From the NCBI GenBank assembly GCA_020055645.1, contig CM034547.1, forward strand, positions 40,465,909 through 40,529,908: a stretch of 64,000 nucleotides of DNA, written 5' to 3'. A program made the position numbers and the translations under genes. The notes beneath the pieces were generated by a model, which did not search any database, had not been told where the DNA came from, and worked only from the letters and a program-made list of their open reading frames with translations. Shown here piece after piece: positions 10,507 through 22,518 of this stretch (within the stretch, counting starts at the first letter, position 1; the number at the start of each line of letters is the position of its first letter). This stretch comes from Tomocerus qinae. Taxonomy: Eukaryota; Arthropoda; Collembola; Entomobryomorpha; Tomoceridae.

Positions 10507-12389
10507 ATGAGTAGTCGTATCAGTAAGAAGGCGAAATCTCAGAGATCTGAAAAGGTAGCAACACTAGCAACTGAAAATGTGGGCGGAACAAGGAAAGGCA
10601 CAAACCCAACAAACATTGATGAGTCAGAGAAATCAAAGGCCAAGTTAAAGGAGAGGAGGAAAAGTAAAAAAGTGTCTATTAAATTCAGTGAAGATAACTT
10701 GGTGGATGATCCTGTTAATAATGACGATAAGAGATGGAAGAGAAAGGAGTCGAAGAAATCGAAGAAAAAAGGACGACGTCGGACGAAATCAGTGTCGAGT
10801 AGTGGAAGGACAGACAGTGACAACAGTAATGAGGATGAAGAAGCGATGAAGCTGAGTAAAGCGAAAATGAAGAGAAGGAATACGAAAAGTCTGAATTTGA
10901 ACATGCTGCGGAAAAGTAGGAGCTCTCAAAGAAGAGGAACTGAAGCTGAACGAGAGTATCAGAAGATGATAATGGAAAAGGAGAGACGGATGAAAATCAA
11001 ACAGATTTGTGAAGCAGTGGGAGAAGAATGGATAAGTTTTGCGTTGTCCCTGTGCATTGAGAGGTTTTACAATACGATGGGATCGAAAATAATTTGCTTT
11101 GAGTTGCGGGACACTTGGCACCGGGTTGTAGAATGTCAGTGGATGGACACGTGGATGAGGTCGGCTTCGGATCTGGATGCTGCGATGAAGAAAATCGAGC
11201 TGGATAACGCGGACACTTGTCTCCCACTCAACTATGATACTTGGTCCAGAGGAGTTCTTGAGACACTTCCGAACAGCAGGAGACAATCGGTGATCGACCC
11301 ATTCCTACGAAATGACCAAATCTTTACATTCGATGAGGAGAAATCTACTCTTAAGTTTACTCAGTTCGTGGTGGAGGAGTCGCAGTCATATGTCTCCTCC
11401 GAGCTGACAAAATCCAGTAGTAACGAATCTCTAAGTATGACTGACACTGACGATGAGCGTTTGACGAGCGAACGTGGCTTCACTTCTGATGAAAATGGAA
11501 GCAAACTTATTTTCGGACCGGTAAAGGAAAGTCTTATGAGTTTATCCCCTTCGACAATTAATATCCCGGATGTGACAACTCTCATGGAACGGAATCCGAG
11601 CTACGAGTCTCTCAGTTCTTCTTACAGTGAGGGATCCGTTGTAAACTTTGACTTTTCAAAATGGACAAAATCTCAATGTGACTATTTCAAAGGCTCTGGA
11701 ATATTCCGTTATCATAATGAAAACTCTGAAGAGGCCTTGGCAAGATTGAAACGAGATTTTTGTAGAGCAGGTAAAATTCTAAACAATTTTTTTTCAATGT
11801 GAAAGGTGACTAAATACTTAATCTTTTAGATAGCAGCACAGCTGAGCATCAGATGTTGTCTAATGAGGATAACATAGATGGCTTACTAAAAGAACTGGCA
11901 ATGGACAAAGAGATGCACGAATTTCTCAAGGACTACTACGATATTCAGAAAACACATGACAGTCTTAAGAATAATAATAGTGATATGAATGTGATCATTC
12001 ACGAACTTCTAAACGCCAAGACTAGCATCCAACATGAAGGAAGGATCCTTTTAGATGAAAATAAAGATTCCCTAGACCCTCACATTTTACCCTCCATGCA
12101 AAATCTTCCCACTGAGATCTCCTTTGTTCCCAATAAAAAGGCCGTTCGGTTCAACGAGTCAATCCAGTTGGAAGTCATTAAACCTCCGAAGGACGTCCAC
12201 TCAAAAACCCAAATGAAAAAACTCTGGGCTTTGACTTCTGATAATATGAGGAAAGTGTTTGCAGATCAGTCGGATGTCAACATTGAGATTTTCGAAATCG
12301 GAGGAGAATCCCTCGAAGACAAGTCCGAAAACGAATCCTTCACTGCTGTTGATGCAAAAGGCGAAAATACTCTATCTCCATTGATATAA
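10507..12389 (+). CDS. Unrecognised 607-aa protein: basic N-terminus, PP1-docking-like motif
   Basis: Two exons, 10507-11770 and 11830-12389, join in phase 1 across a 59-nt GT-AG intron. The ATG at 10507 follows a probable splice acceptor and starts MSSRISKKAKSQ. Residues 1-160 are low-complexity, rich in Lys, Arg, Ser and Glu with clusters such as KKSKKKGRRRTK, which suggests nuclear localisation or RNA/chromatin contact. About 160-270 looks folded and helical, with several Trp and Cys (EEWISFALSLCIERFYNTMG; WHRVVECQWMDTWMRS). The remainder is Ser/Asp/Glu-rich and probably disordered. KAVRF at about 525-529 fits the RVxF consensus for binding protein phosphatase 1, followed by NESIQLEV as in many PP1 regulators. 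I do not recognise the family; the open frame is long and spliced, so the gene is credible but its function is unknown. Confidence 0.75.
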
Positions 12390-12436
12390 ATACTATTGTT
12401 CAGTATTCTTATAGTTTAAGATTTGTTTTCTATGCA

Positions 12437-12442
12437 AATAAA
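12437..12442 (+). terminator. Poly(A) signal of the 607-aa gene
   Basis: AATAAA lies 48 nt after the stop codon at 12389, a normal spacing for a short 3' UTR. Confidence 0.65.
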
Positions 12443-13315
12443 ATACTTAAATCTCAATTTCTCCAGCACCGTAAGTTTACTCATTTCCGTAAGTAAATAA
12501 CAATACATTTATAATTGTAAATAACTTCATTTCTCTCATTATTACGCACTCTGAAGATAATATTTTTAACTAACGCAATCCTAAAGCTCACCATTAGAAT
12601 TACTATATTAAATAGTTATAATTATTTGACCACATTAACTACCATTTGTATTTCAACTCGCACCGTATTAACACCCAATATATTGTTAATGCACACCCAG
12701 CTGACTTTCTAAAGGTCAATGAAACCGATTTTCGATGGAATGCATACACTGAATGTTATAAAAGTCTAATAAATCCCTTGGGATACATCCGGCTTGGCAT
12801 TTGTCAAGAGTTTTAATATCCAGCGACGGGTTTTCATACAAATGGTAAAATATAATATTACAACTCTCGTTCTGTAGTACATATAAAATTTCTGTTTCGA
12901 TTGATACATTAGGTCAAAGTGCATATACTAAAGCATTTCTAGTATATTCAAGGTTTCACTTTAAGCCCTTCCGATTCTACAATGTGCAACGCTGCACAGC
13001 TCAAAGTATAACATTATTGCTAATTGAAATACAATATGATCCTTGTTGTGCATCTAATACATACACACTGCCAAAGACGTCCTTACTTACGGATGTGTAA
13101 GTACTATACAAAAAAGTAAAAACAAACTGCCCAACATAAATATTTTATAGCATAAATTATATAATAATGTTAAATTGTACGTGTACTACTAATGGCTACT
13201 GATTTAATAACGGCTATCTATATATTATTACATCGCGTCTATATTATGTAATGCAACCAATTGCAAATATTCCATCATAAAATTAATAAATAAAGATAGA
13301 GAAATAAATAATTCT
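12443..13315. other. Intergenic DNA between convergent genes
   Basis: The + strand 607-aa gene and the - strand ankyrin/GH20 gene end toward each other here. The sequence is AT-rich, without recognisable exons or repeats. It presumably contains the 3' UTR of the minus-strand gene. Confidence 0.5.
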
Positions 13316-16300
13316 TTAAGCAGTCTCATGTCCATAGCTATTTCCATGACCATTGACGAGAGCATTGCCATTTGATGACGCTGACATCAGTCTACCTGTC
13401 AAAAGTCTCGACGAATCCGGAATAAATCTTTGCAGAACAGTCGATAATGCATATAGTGATGTTTCCAGACCTTGTGGAAAGTTTTGCAACATCCAAACAC
13501 GTCGGTATTCTTCAATTAAAATTAGCATCCTAAACAAAAAACAAACAAATGTTAAATTCCTCCAATCCTCCACGTCAAAAAATCATCCGTTCCACAAAAG
13601 TAGAATTAGTGCATCAAAAATTCCAAATATTTTCAACTTTCGTTTACTAAAGCGTTCTTTAACTTCAAACACATCTTTAGTACCAAGCAAAAATTGAATA
13701 GTGTATGGATAATGTGGAATGAAATAAAATAAGAATTGGGTAAGAAATGTGTGCCACGAAGTTCTTTTTTAAAGCATTCTAAAGATTTGTTTAAAGTTAA
13801 AATTGGACGCCAGACGACTTGGTAAACGAAAGTTACAATAATACATGCAATTTCCGTCAATTGCATGAAACGGAAATGTGTTAATTTTTTTGTTCATGTA
13901 ACGAGCTGTTTATTTACTTATTGGCAATGTCTGTTCTGACAGTTGGTGGTAAATTTGCAATCCCAAGATTGACAACAGTTAGTCCCATATTACTCCGAGG
14001 ATTCAAACCTGCTGTGAGCAAACTGCGGCCAATCCTAAAATAGACAAAAAGGTTCCATTTAAATCAAACCGATACAGAATGCAATGTTATTTAAAAATAA
14101 ATATATCTTAAGTTATTTTATTTTGATTACACACCGGCAAGCAAGTAGCATGAGTTCGATAGTTAAACACAACTCATCAAATACTGGATTGTCTTCTCTT
14201 GGGATTTTAGCGTCAACTAAAAGAGTTGCTTGGCACTTTTTGATTGAACGGATACATTTCTACAATACACACATATTTGAGTATTTGGATATTTTTCCAA
14301 AAGATTAATATTATTTTATAGATCGACTTACAATGAAGGACTCCAGAGTCAAATTAGTCAAATCGACATTGTCTGGTTGAGTCAAGAGTCTGTACAAAGT
14401 TGAACCTTCTGGAGGCGGTAAATTACTCATGTCATTCGGCAGTTGGTTAGATGCTGCTCTAAGTAAATTAGACTCTGTACATCCTAACTGTAAAATAACT
14501 TGTCCAGACACGCAAGATCCATCTTTCATGACATAGGCACTTATTAAATTGGCTAAAGATCCTTGCAGATATTCCTACAAATTTAAACGTTATCATTGCA
14601 TAAATATTTACAACGCCCCAAAACACATCCTTAGTTAGTAGACTATGATAATCATAATGATCAATTATTCGTAAAAGGAGATAGATCTAGCTCTTACCCA
14701 ATGAGTCTGATGGTTCCATGCCAGTCCAGATGCAAGTAAAAATCCAGGCCATGCAAACGGCTTCGGAGTGAAATTGCATCCGCCAGACCAGTTGGCAACA
14801 ATAAGACCCAGGCTACAACTGTTCACTGCATTTAATGTTCCATGGAATATGTTACACAATGACGCTTCAGGACATCCCGACAAACTATAAAAAAGGAAAA
14901 AAAATTTTAATTGCAAGCCAACAATTCAAGAACCACATTAATTTCTTCTACACTACTTTAAGTAATTATGTAGACACCGTTTTTACGAATAACTGTCAAT
15001 TTTAAGACATAGCCATTCAATAAAGCTGGTTTAGAGTTTGAAAAGGTCTTTTAAGTTGAAAATTGGTTCAGAAATTCCTAAATGCGCTGTATTAAAGTAG
15101 GTATTTCCACTATTTGGGGTTCCAAGTCTGGTTTTTTCTGCTATGAATACTTAGTCTATTTTGAAAATGCAGGTACCTGCTCCAAGCTGACGTTCCTGCA
15201 CAGACGGACGTCGCAGCTCCGCTCTGAGCTAACTCTTGGATAGAAGTTCCAAAATTATAGTCGGCCTAATTAAAGCAAAAATGTATTCATAACATATTTT
15301 TTTAATTGGGCGAGTTAATTAAGAACATTTTCTTACCTGAAATCCATATTCCACCAAAACTACATTTGAAGGCACATTCATTAAACTCGAAGGATTGACG
15401 ACGTGGGTTTTCAATGCGTTGTAGCACAACATGACTACACTGTCTGTTGAAGATATAGGAATATATTCCCAAATGACACCAAAATCCACACCTCTCCCAA
15501 CACAAACGTCATCTTGCATGAACATCAAGCTGGTCAACTGAGGCCCAATATGAAAGTAACTATAGAATAGGGGCACAATGTTAATGCGTGTATTTAATAT
15601 TTAGATCAAATAATAATATTTAATTTACTTTGAAGTTGCAAAACACGGCAAGATATCCTGAAGGGTGGGTTTAACGAATTTAAAGTAATCCGCTACAGAA
15701 ACTTCACATAAAATCTCAACAGCAGGTACCAGAGTAATGCAGGCATCCATACATTGCCTATCTATCGCTACTATTTCTCTGTAAGACAAAATAAATACAA
15801 AAAACATAAAATTTCAACTTAACGAATTTATGAAATACTAGAATAAAAACGAATTCTTACCCTTTTGTATAGGAGAGAAGGGCACCGGTTTTATCAAAGC
15901 GTATATGTAGATGGAGATAATTTATTTTTAACATGGACAACAGTTTTATAAGCTCAAATAAGCTTTCCTGGAACAAAAAGTAGTCTAATGCATTGAAATT
16001 GTAACAATCTCTAAAAGAAGTCTAACACTCTGTCGCATTTATAGTGTTAACTAAAGATAGTATTTAAATAAATAATTATTTGAATTTGAATTACTATTAA
16101 ATGTTAAAAATTAGTTTACGATTGTAGGAATGCGCTCCTGGGATACGTCAATGAAAACAGCACGGTGTTTAAGGCTCGGGTAATCATTTACGATCAAAGG
16201 AGGGATGCCGGTGGGTTCGTTCCTTGTGGAGTACAAGGTGAGCAGCTGAAGGAATGTGCATATAGCATAGTTAAGTCCATTCAGATCCGAAGCAGTCATC

Positions 16301-18541
16301 CTCACCTACAACGTCATAATATATTATACTTAGGATATTTGAACAGCATACATGCGAAAATTGAAGTGGACTAAATACATAGTCACATTATACATTATTC
16401 TATAGCTAAATATGAATCTTGTCTTTTGGAATTGGTCATTAGTCATTAAACTCATCCTCAAAATAAAGGGATGTGTTTACTTTGTATTTTATATTTTCAT
16501 GCTTTGTGCTCAAACAAGATAATAATTATTATCTACGGACTAAAAAATAATGAACATTTCTTTTGGAATTAAAATAACTTACTTTCTGACTTGAAATGTG
16601 AAGACGGTAGGCACTGGGTCTGTCCAAAACGTCTGGATTGATGCAGCACTGAATGTGACTAGAATGATTACATGAAGAATTTGAATTGTAGCCGTAATTG
16701 CTCTCGACTTGTTGAGCGGTGACGTCAAATCCTAAACTGCCAAATGCATCTTTATGTGTACTAAAAACATCCAATATTTTATGGACAGAGACACTAGTCT
16801 TGACGACGGAGATGTGCAAAGTCTTCTCTGGTCGAAAATGCAACCCTTCTAATTGATTTAAATTTTTTGGCTGAGGCCACAGCATGCTCAAAGTTGTATC
16901 AGTGACTATCGGCTGGATTGGCGCTTTGAGTTCTAGACCCCTTATCACTCCTTCTAATGCCTGGAAACAAAATACAGAATTGGTCAAATTATATTGGTGA
17001 ATTATGTACGGCTCTATCTGGTTTCGGTAGGGCATTTATAGACTACCCTCCTACTGCAATTCATTGTATTGAAACAGCTGTACTAAACACACCGGATTTA
17101 ACTGTTTTAATACTCGAATAGTCGGTGCGTGATAATATAAGCCATAAATCATTACAAGCGTCATTAATGTTGTGTAATCTTACCATGTTAAATCCATTGT
17201 GGACGGGAATGTAGTCTCCACACACAGACTGACTTCGGATTCTATCTGAATTCGGACTGGAGAAGGCATCTTTAGGATAGATTGGACTTTCTGGTCCAAT
17301 GCTAATTGATTCCATTGAAGAACTTCTCTTAGTTTTACTTTTGAATTGAGCAGCGAGGAAATGACTCATCAATGAAAATATTTCAGGCTTCTGCGATGCT
17401 AAGTCCAATGGCGATTGCTCCGCAAACTTCCTAAAAAACCAACATTACAAAGGTCAAAAGTGATATTCTAAAGCTAGGCCAACAACAATTCCGAAATAAT
17501 CTAGAATACCCTTTTTCAGCTTTGATTAGGGGTGATGCGTTGTATTTTAGTAAAATTTCAACTATTGGCGGATCTGCACGGTCAACCTAGACAAACATAA
17601 CTATTAATACAATCTGTATGTCATGTAATATGTATTGTATCTTTTATGATGTTTATTATTACAGCATCATGCAATGGTGTTACGCCTTCGTTTGTCTCTG
17701 TATTTACTTCAGCTCCTTTCTCTATTAACCATTATAAAAATTATAAAGTGACTTAACAAACCTGAAAAGAATTATAGTAATCATTCATTTGAATATTTTT
17801 ACCAATTAGATAGGCGACAGTTTGGGCATTTCCAAAAGATACCGCCCAGTGTAGTACAGAATTTCGTTTTTCATCACAATCCCAAGAATTTGGATCCAGA
17901 CCAGCCTTTATCATTTGATCCATTCTACCCAAGCTAAGAGAAAGTAAATAACGTAAAGAATCAAACAATTGTGTTTCTTATTTACTATAATAGAATCTCT
18001 TCTCCAGACATGGGAAATAGTAAAACTGTAATCGATCAATTTGGAAGCGATTTGCTTTATCTTAAATTTTTGTTCGTTATTTCCATGTCTGAGAATGGTT
18101 AAGAGTTAAGATGAGCGTAGCGTACTCAGAACTAGCAGTTGCTCGTAGAAGTTCTTCAACGTAGACTTGTTGAATTGTATCTGACGCTGCAAGTTCAAAG
18201 GAATTCTCTCCGTTTTTATTTTCAATAGTAGGATCTGCTCCAGACATCAACAAGGCTCTAACTACATCTTGCAACCCAAGTTTAGTAGCTAGGTGCAAAA
18301 ATGTGCCTTCAACCACTACATTTTCTCTTAAGATCTTGTCTTTTAACGAGGTCCCTCCTTGCCCATCTAGAAAACCATTGGATAATATTTTCCTTAGCCC
18401 TTGAGTCCACATTCCACAATCTTACATGGTTAATAATATTCATTAACACTTACATTTATTACAATTCTCCAGAACTGTGTTGAGGATATCTGTCCTACCA
18501 CTTGTTACTGCATTTTTTATTTGAGAAATTGCTTCTTCCAT
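13316..18541 (-). CDS. Ankyrin-repeat protein fused to a GH20 hexosaminidase-like domain without the catalytic Asp-Glu
   Basis: Seventeen coding exons (high to low coordinate): 18454-18541, 18126-18366, 17803-17933, 17663-17721, 17510-17586, 17184-17430, 16583-16960, 16120-16305, 15861-15967, 15629-15778, 15337-15559, 15177-15265, 14698-14884, 14332-14574, 14135-14259, 13918-14034, 13316-13529. Phases agree throughout, giving 953 aa. Residues about 45-205 hold ankyrin repeats (GTFLHLATKLG..., NSVLHWAVSFG..., GVTPLHDAV). A Ser-rich linker follows. About 290-425 resembles the GH20 N-terminal domain. From about 430 a TIM-barrel-like GH20 domain reads PPLIVNDYPSLKHRAVFIDVS, LKINYLHLHI, YFHIGPQL and GLIVANWSGG. 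In active GH20 enzymes HIGGDE carries the Asp-Glu pair; here it is HIGPQL (about 558-563), so hydrolase activity is doubtful. No signal peptide is seen, so it is probably cytosolic or nuclear. A sugar-binding or scaffold role is an inference. Confidence 0.85.
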
Positions 18542-18545
18542 GATG

Positions 18546-18780
18546 ACTGAAAAAATAATAATTTAGTTAATAGATTAAGTCATAATATATAGGATAAATA
18601 ATAATGTCTAAATCTAGATAGAGCAAAACACGTCAAATTCAATATGACTTACCCCTTTGGCAAAAATGCGGAATAAGGTTATGGACAATCAACAATGGAT
18701 GAGTGCAAGGTGAAGGAGTCTATTTAACATATATAAGTAGTCACGTCACGACGACTCACGATAAGCCAGACTGATGGACA
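18546..18780 (-). promoter_or_regulatory. Probable 5'-UTR intron and first exon of the ankyrin/GH20 gene
   Basis: On the minus strand a strong acceptor (TTTTTTCAG) ends at 18547, five nucleotides before the ATG. A GTAAGT donor lies at 18652-18647. This suggests a non-coding first exon at 18653 and above with an intron of about 105 nt. A minus-strand TATATATG-like stretch occurs near 18730 but is not decisive. Confidence 0.5.
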
Positions 18781-20630
18781 TCCAAAATTGAGAATGAGCC
18801 CATACGGCTAACGGCCGACTTTTAATCGATTGATTGGTGAACAGAAACAGATGAGTTGGATTAATGACACGTCGTCGTATTGTCGTATAATCACTTCTAC
18901 TCTACCGTCTTTTATTCCAGTCTGCTTCTATATATCTAATTCTAACTAACTTCTCTATCTAACTCTTGCTCGCTGCGAACATAACTTAAAAGTCTCACAC
19001 TCACAGAACCGAAATGTTCAATTCCAATCTGGCTGTTCACTACTTCACATTTCACATCACAAATCTAGTCTTCTAAACCTTATTAGGAATTTTTTTTCAG
19101 CCAGTCCCTGCAATATTGAATAATATTATTGATTACATACAAGCCAAAATTAATAACACAATTAAATTATATTTACACCTATGACATTCAAAATGTTAAT
19201 TCCATTTTATGCGTTATTTAGTTATAAATCAATGCTACCCAGACCGGACCCGAATCAGAAAATACATAAATTACTAAACTGATTTATAATTTATTGATTG
19301 AGTCTTTAATATGCAATACCTTTACTATTCCATGTTAATTTTGTCAACTATTCATTTCTAATTGTCAGACATCAGAATGTAGATCCCATTAAGCGTGGTT
19401 TAGTGAGGAATTTCATTAGACCTTTTCAGGTGACAAACAAAACGACTTCCCGGAATAAAAGTGGTCAACAAGACAAGATAGAAGATAATGTTGTGATGAT
19501 GTCGATGTGATCATTATTGTGATCATCTGTCACAGTCACAACTAAATGCTGCGGAAATTACTTTGTATTGCTTATATTGCACTGATTTGCATTCGGTGTG
19601 AAACTAAGCCTGAACTTGGCTTGACAAAGTAGGGCCTCTTCTGCGGCTCTCATAGTCTTCTTCACATATTATACCTCACACTCACAGCCCTCAAAAATGG
19701 CTGAAATGCCTAGTAGCCAAAATGGCCAATAATCATGATTTTTTAAGTTTCAAGCCAAGCCATGAATAATTTTCTCAATTTACGTTGACCCATTTTGCTA
19801 TTTTTGGCCATTTTAGCCACTGGTAACAAATAATTTCAACCAGCCAATTTAGCCAGCCACTTAGCCGACCAGACGACTGGTCATTGGACTGAACATTGTT
19901 TATGTCGCGTATCAAGAAACAAGTAACCAGCCGAGCCAAGGCTTCTATATTTTATACATCTTCCACGGAAATATTCTATCAGAGTTCCTTGCTGTCTATA
20001 AACTGCACCTCACACTTACTTTTTTGCACGAATTACACATCTTCATGCACCTATACTCCATGTTAAAAATGTTTTTGGTCACCCAGTCGGCTAAAATGGC
20101 TAATTACCGAAATGGTAAACAGTAATCCTTTGAATTTCAAATTAAGTCGAGGATGCTTTTCTCGGTTTCAGTTTGATTTGGTCATTTAAGTCACTGACTA
20201 TCAAAGGTTTCAACTAGTTGCTTACCATTTAAACCGCCTGGTCACCAAACATCTTTACTATTTGATAAACGTATAATGGGACATGCGCATGGAATTCTTG
20301 TACAAATGTTTGTATTGTATGTATGCACACATATGTCCGTATAATTGATTGCCATTGCTGATTTTTACTTTACATTTCAACACGCTTAGTCATCAAAAAT
20401 GGGACTACTAAATAGTCAACAGTCTATTGATGACATTCCTATGCGCAGTCGCTAGAAATTTACTTATTCAACAAGACTGTCATAATCATATCTTCGTATA
20501 CTGACTTTCACTAAGAATTCTCACCACGGTTAGATAGGAGAACTAGAGGCAAGTTAGTACGAGGTTACCCATCTTTCCCTTTCGGCCTATTGTTCCCGAT
20601 TCAATTTTCATGGTACTAACATATTTGTAA
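18781..20630. other. Intergenic DNA with diverged repeats
   Basis: No exon recognised. Segments at about 19690-19895 and 20075-20255 share words such as AAAATGGCTAA, GGTCA and CAACCAGC/CAACTAG around AT-rich cores. They look like two old copies of one short repeat in the same orientation. Confidence 0.4.
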
Positions 20631-20637
20631 TCCTGAA

Positions 20638-20809
20638 CAATCCAGTTACAAAACTTGTCATTTGGATGTATTATATTTTAATTGGAGTTCTAGAGGCTCT
20701 AAAATATCAACTATTTGTAAAAGGAAACAATTTCCCATGTTTTAGAAAGTTGATCTACTGAAAGCAAAATATATCAAAAATTCAAATGGTAAGTTTTGTA
20801 ACTGGATTG
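20638..20809. repeat. Palindromic element with about 28-bp arms
   Basis: CAATCCAGTTACAAAACTTG at 20638 pairs with AAGTTTTGTAACTGGATTG ending at 20809 in inverted orientation. About 115 nt of AT-rich sequence lie between. It is the same style of short fold-back element as those at 4.7-6.7 kb, but with a different sequence. Confidence 0.7.
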
Positions 20810-21033
20810 GCCTGGATTCTAAATAGCTAAACGTCATGAAGATCGAATAAGTCACAATGAATTTAGATACCTAGTTCCGATGTTCGGAAGCAATTAAGCC
20901 AGATATAAGGACAGGTTCTCAGAAATGACCATGAAATTCAAATTAGATGAAGGTTGGCCCGAATTGCTAATTTTTATATCCGAATACTCCAAACTCCAGA
21001 AAATGTAAATGATAGTTTATTAGCTTTAATGGT

Positions 21034-21158
21034 CAAGGTCGTAGGCCTCGGCCAAAAAAAAATTCAGGGGGACACCAAAAAATCGTCAATATTTTTGCAA
21101 TTTTGAGGCAATTTATTTTTCTCGATTTTGAGGGGCGGTGTACCCTCGTGCGGCCCTG
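21034..21158. mobile_element. Possible hAT-type MITE
   Basis: The right end is GCGGCCCTG and the left end CAAGGTCGTAGGCCTCGGCC. The 8-nt flanks TTAATGGT and TTGGTGGT agree at six of eight positions, as expected for an old hAT target-site duplication. The interior has G-runs and a CTCGATTTTGAGGGG stretch reminiscent of the better-supported hAT-like insertion at 61878-61995. The evidence is suggestive only. Confidence 0.35.
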
Positions 21159-21938
21159 TTGGTGGTAACCAAATAAGCTTGCTTCCTCAGCTCAGGCGAG
21201 GCAAAATTCCGTTGGATTGATTGCTGCTAACGGAAATTTTCTAAGTTTTTCCCCAAGGAAAAAATCAGGCAAAAAATTTCTTATGTGTGAGATTTTTGAT
21301 GAGAGATGCAATTGACCAGGTGGCCCATCACTGAGTCCTAATTTTGGTACGTACAGAAAACACATGTAGAGAGGCACATTGAATAATTTAGCATTATGCG
21401 AAATCCGTTCGGCAACCAACCTGCTCTGCTGCTTGCGGGAATACAAATAAAACAACCTGAAGAATAGTGTACATCACAGTACAAAAATGAAGTTCACAAA
21501 AATGTAAACACCGCGAAGAAAACAAGAAATACATACAAGCAATTATCAAAATAGATCTAACACCGTAATTGCCAATGACCAAACGTGCAGCGGGTATAAT
21601 GATTTTGCTCAGCAGTGCAAAATGCAAAATATTGATAATAATTACTGACATTCCATAAATACATTTTCCACATTACATTAGCATTACCGCATCACCGTCA
21701 GTCACCAATCACCATTCACCAATAACAGATAAGCAAAACGGATTGAATATTCGCGGTTATCTACCCATTGTCAGTGTCAGCTGTATTTGAAAATTTATTT
21801 TCGTCTTTCAGAAATCAGTTTTATTCCGGGCGGTGTATGCCAAGAGTCAAGAAGTCATGAATTGCTGTTAAGTTGACTGCTGTGATGTATTGAGGTTGAC
21901 TGAACTGATCTCTGGAGACTGATATTGTGACCCCAGAC

Positions 21939-22136
21939 TTATAACTGAGCAACTTCACCCGCTGGAAAGTCGAAAACATAATCAGTAATCGTGTAGTCCA
22001 CTCCTGACTCCATCCTTAAACCTACGAATTTCACTTTTTTTAGACCATCAGGTATTTTAATTTTTAATGATCCTTTTAATTCCTTTTTATAATCAAAATA
22101 AAATGGACCAAACGACATTTGTGCTTGGATTTTCAC
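21939..22136 (-). CDS. Orphan terminal exon, family not recognised
   Basis: On the minus strand a good acceptor (TATCCTGTAG) is followed by a 66-codon frame encoding VKIQAQMSFGPFYFDYKK... and ending at a stop at 21939. The composition (alternating Lys/hydrophobic strands, DYTITDYVFDFPAG) looks protein-like, suggesting a beta-rich fold. I could not find a matching upstream exon between here and the APMAP start at 22519 on the opposite strand. It may be the last exon of a small gene, a broken gene copy, or chance. No function is assigned. Confidence 0.3.
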   Translation of the reverse strand: MKIQAQMSFGPFYFDYKKELKGSLKIKIPDGLKKVKFVGLRMESGVDYTITDYVFDFPAGEVAQL

Positions 22137-22518
22137 CTACAGGATAATATACAGGATACAGCATAATTTTTTCCTTCAGTTCCATTCTTACTCTAGTCAC
22201 TATCACCGATTATAATTCACCCCGGAGTAGCGTGGCCCCATATGCCATATCATCATCATCCGATTTTGTACCTACTTATACAAAGCGGAATATCTTTAAC
22301 CTTAGACCTTATTAGTGAGACTAATTGATTTCCTTTAGGTACAGAATAATTAAAAATAAATACAATATTATTTATAAATACCATAATATGATTGGGCACT
22401 GGTTTGTTGGGTTGGGGCAGAATTAACGCATTTACAGCTGTTTTCATGCCTTTTGAATCGTGATTTGAATTTGATTTTTACTGACACTGAAAATCTCATA
22501 TGTTTTTAGACTTTTAAA

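Noticed and set aside
18421..18453. Apparent 33-nt intron at the start of the ankyrin/GH20 gene
   Set aside because: Using the better acceptor TTTTCTAG at 18367 gives a normal intron of about 87 nt in the same phase, so no tiny intron is needed.
21192..21651. Two minus-strand frames with hydrophobic stretches and a GTATGT...TTCTTCAG pair
   Set aside because: The spliced product would be about 70 residues, Cys-rich and without resemblance to any family; likely chance in AT-rich DNA.
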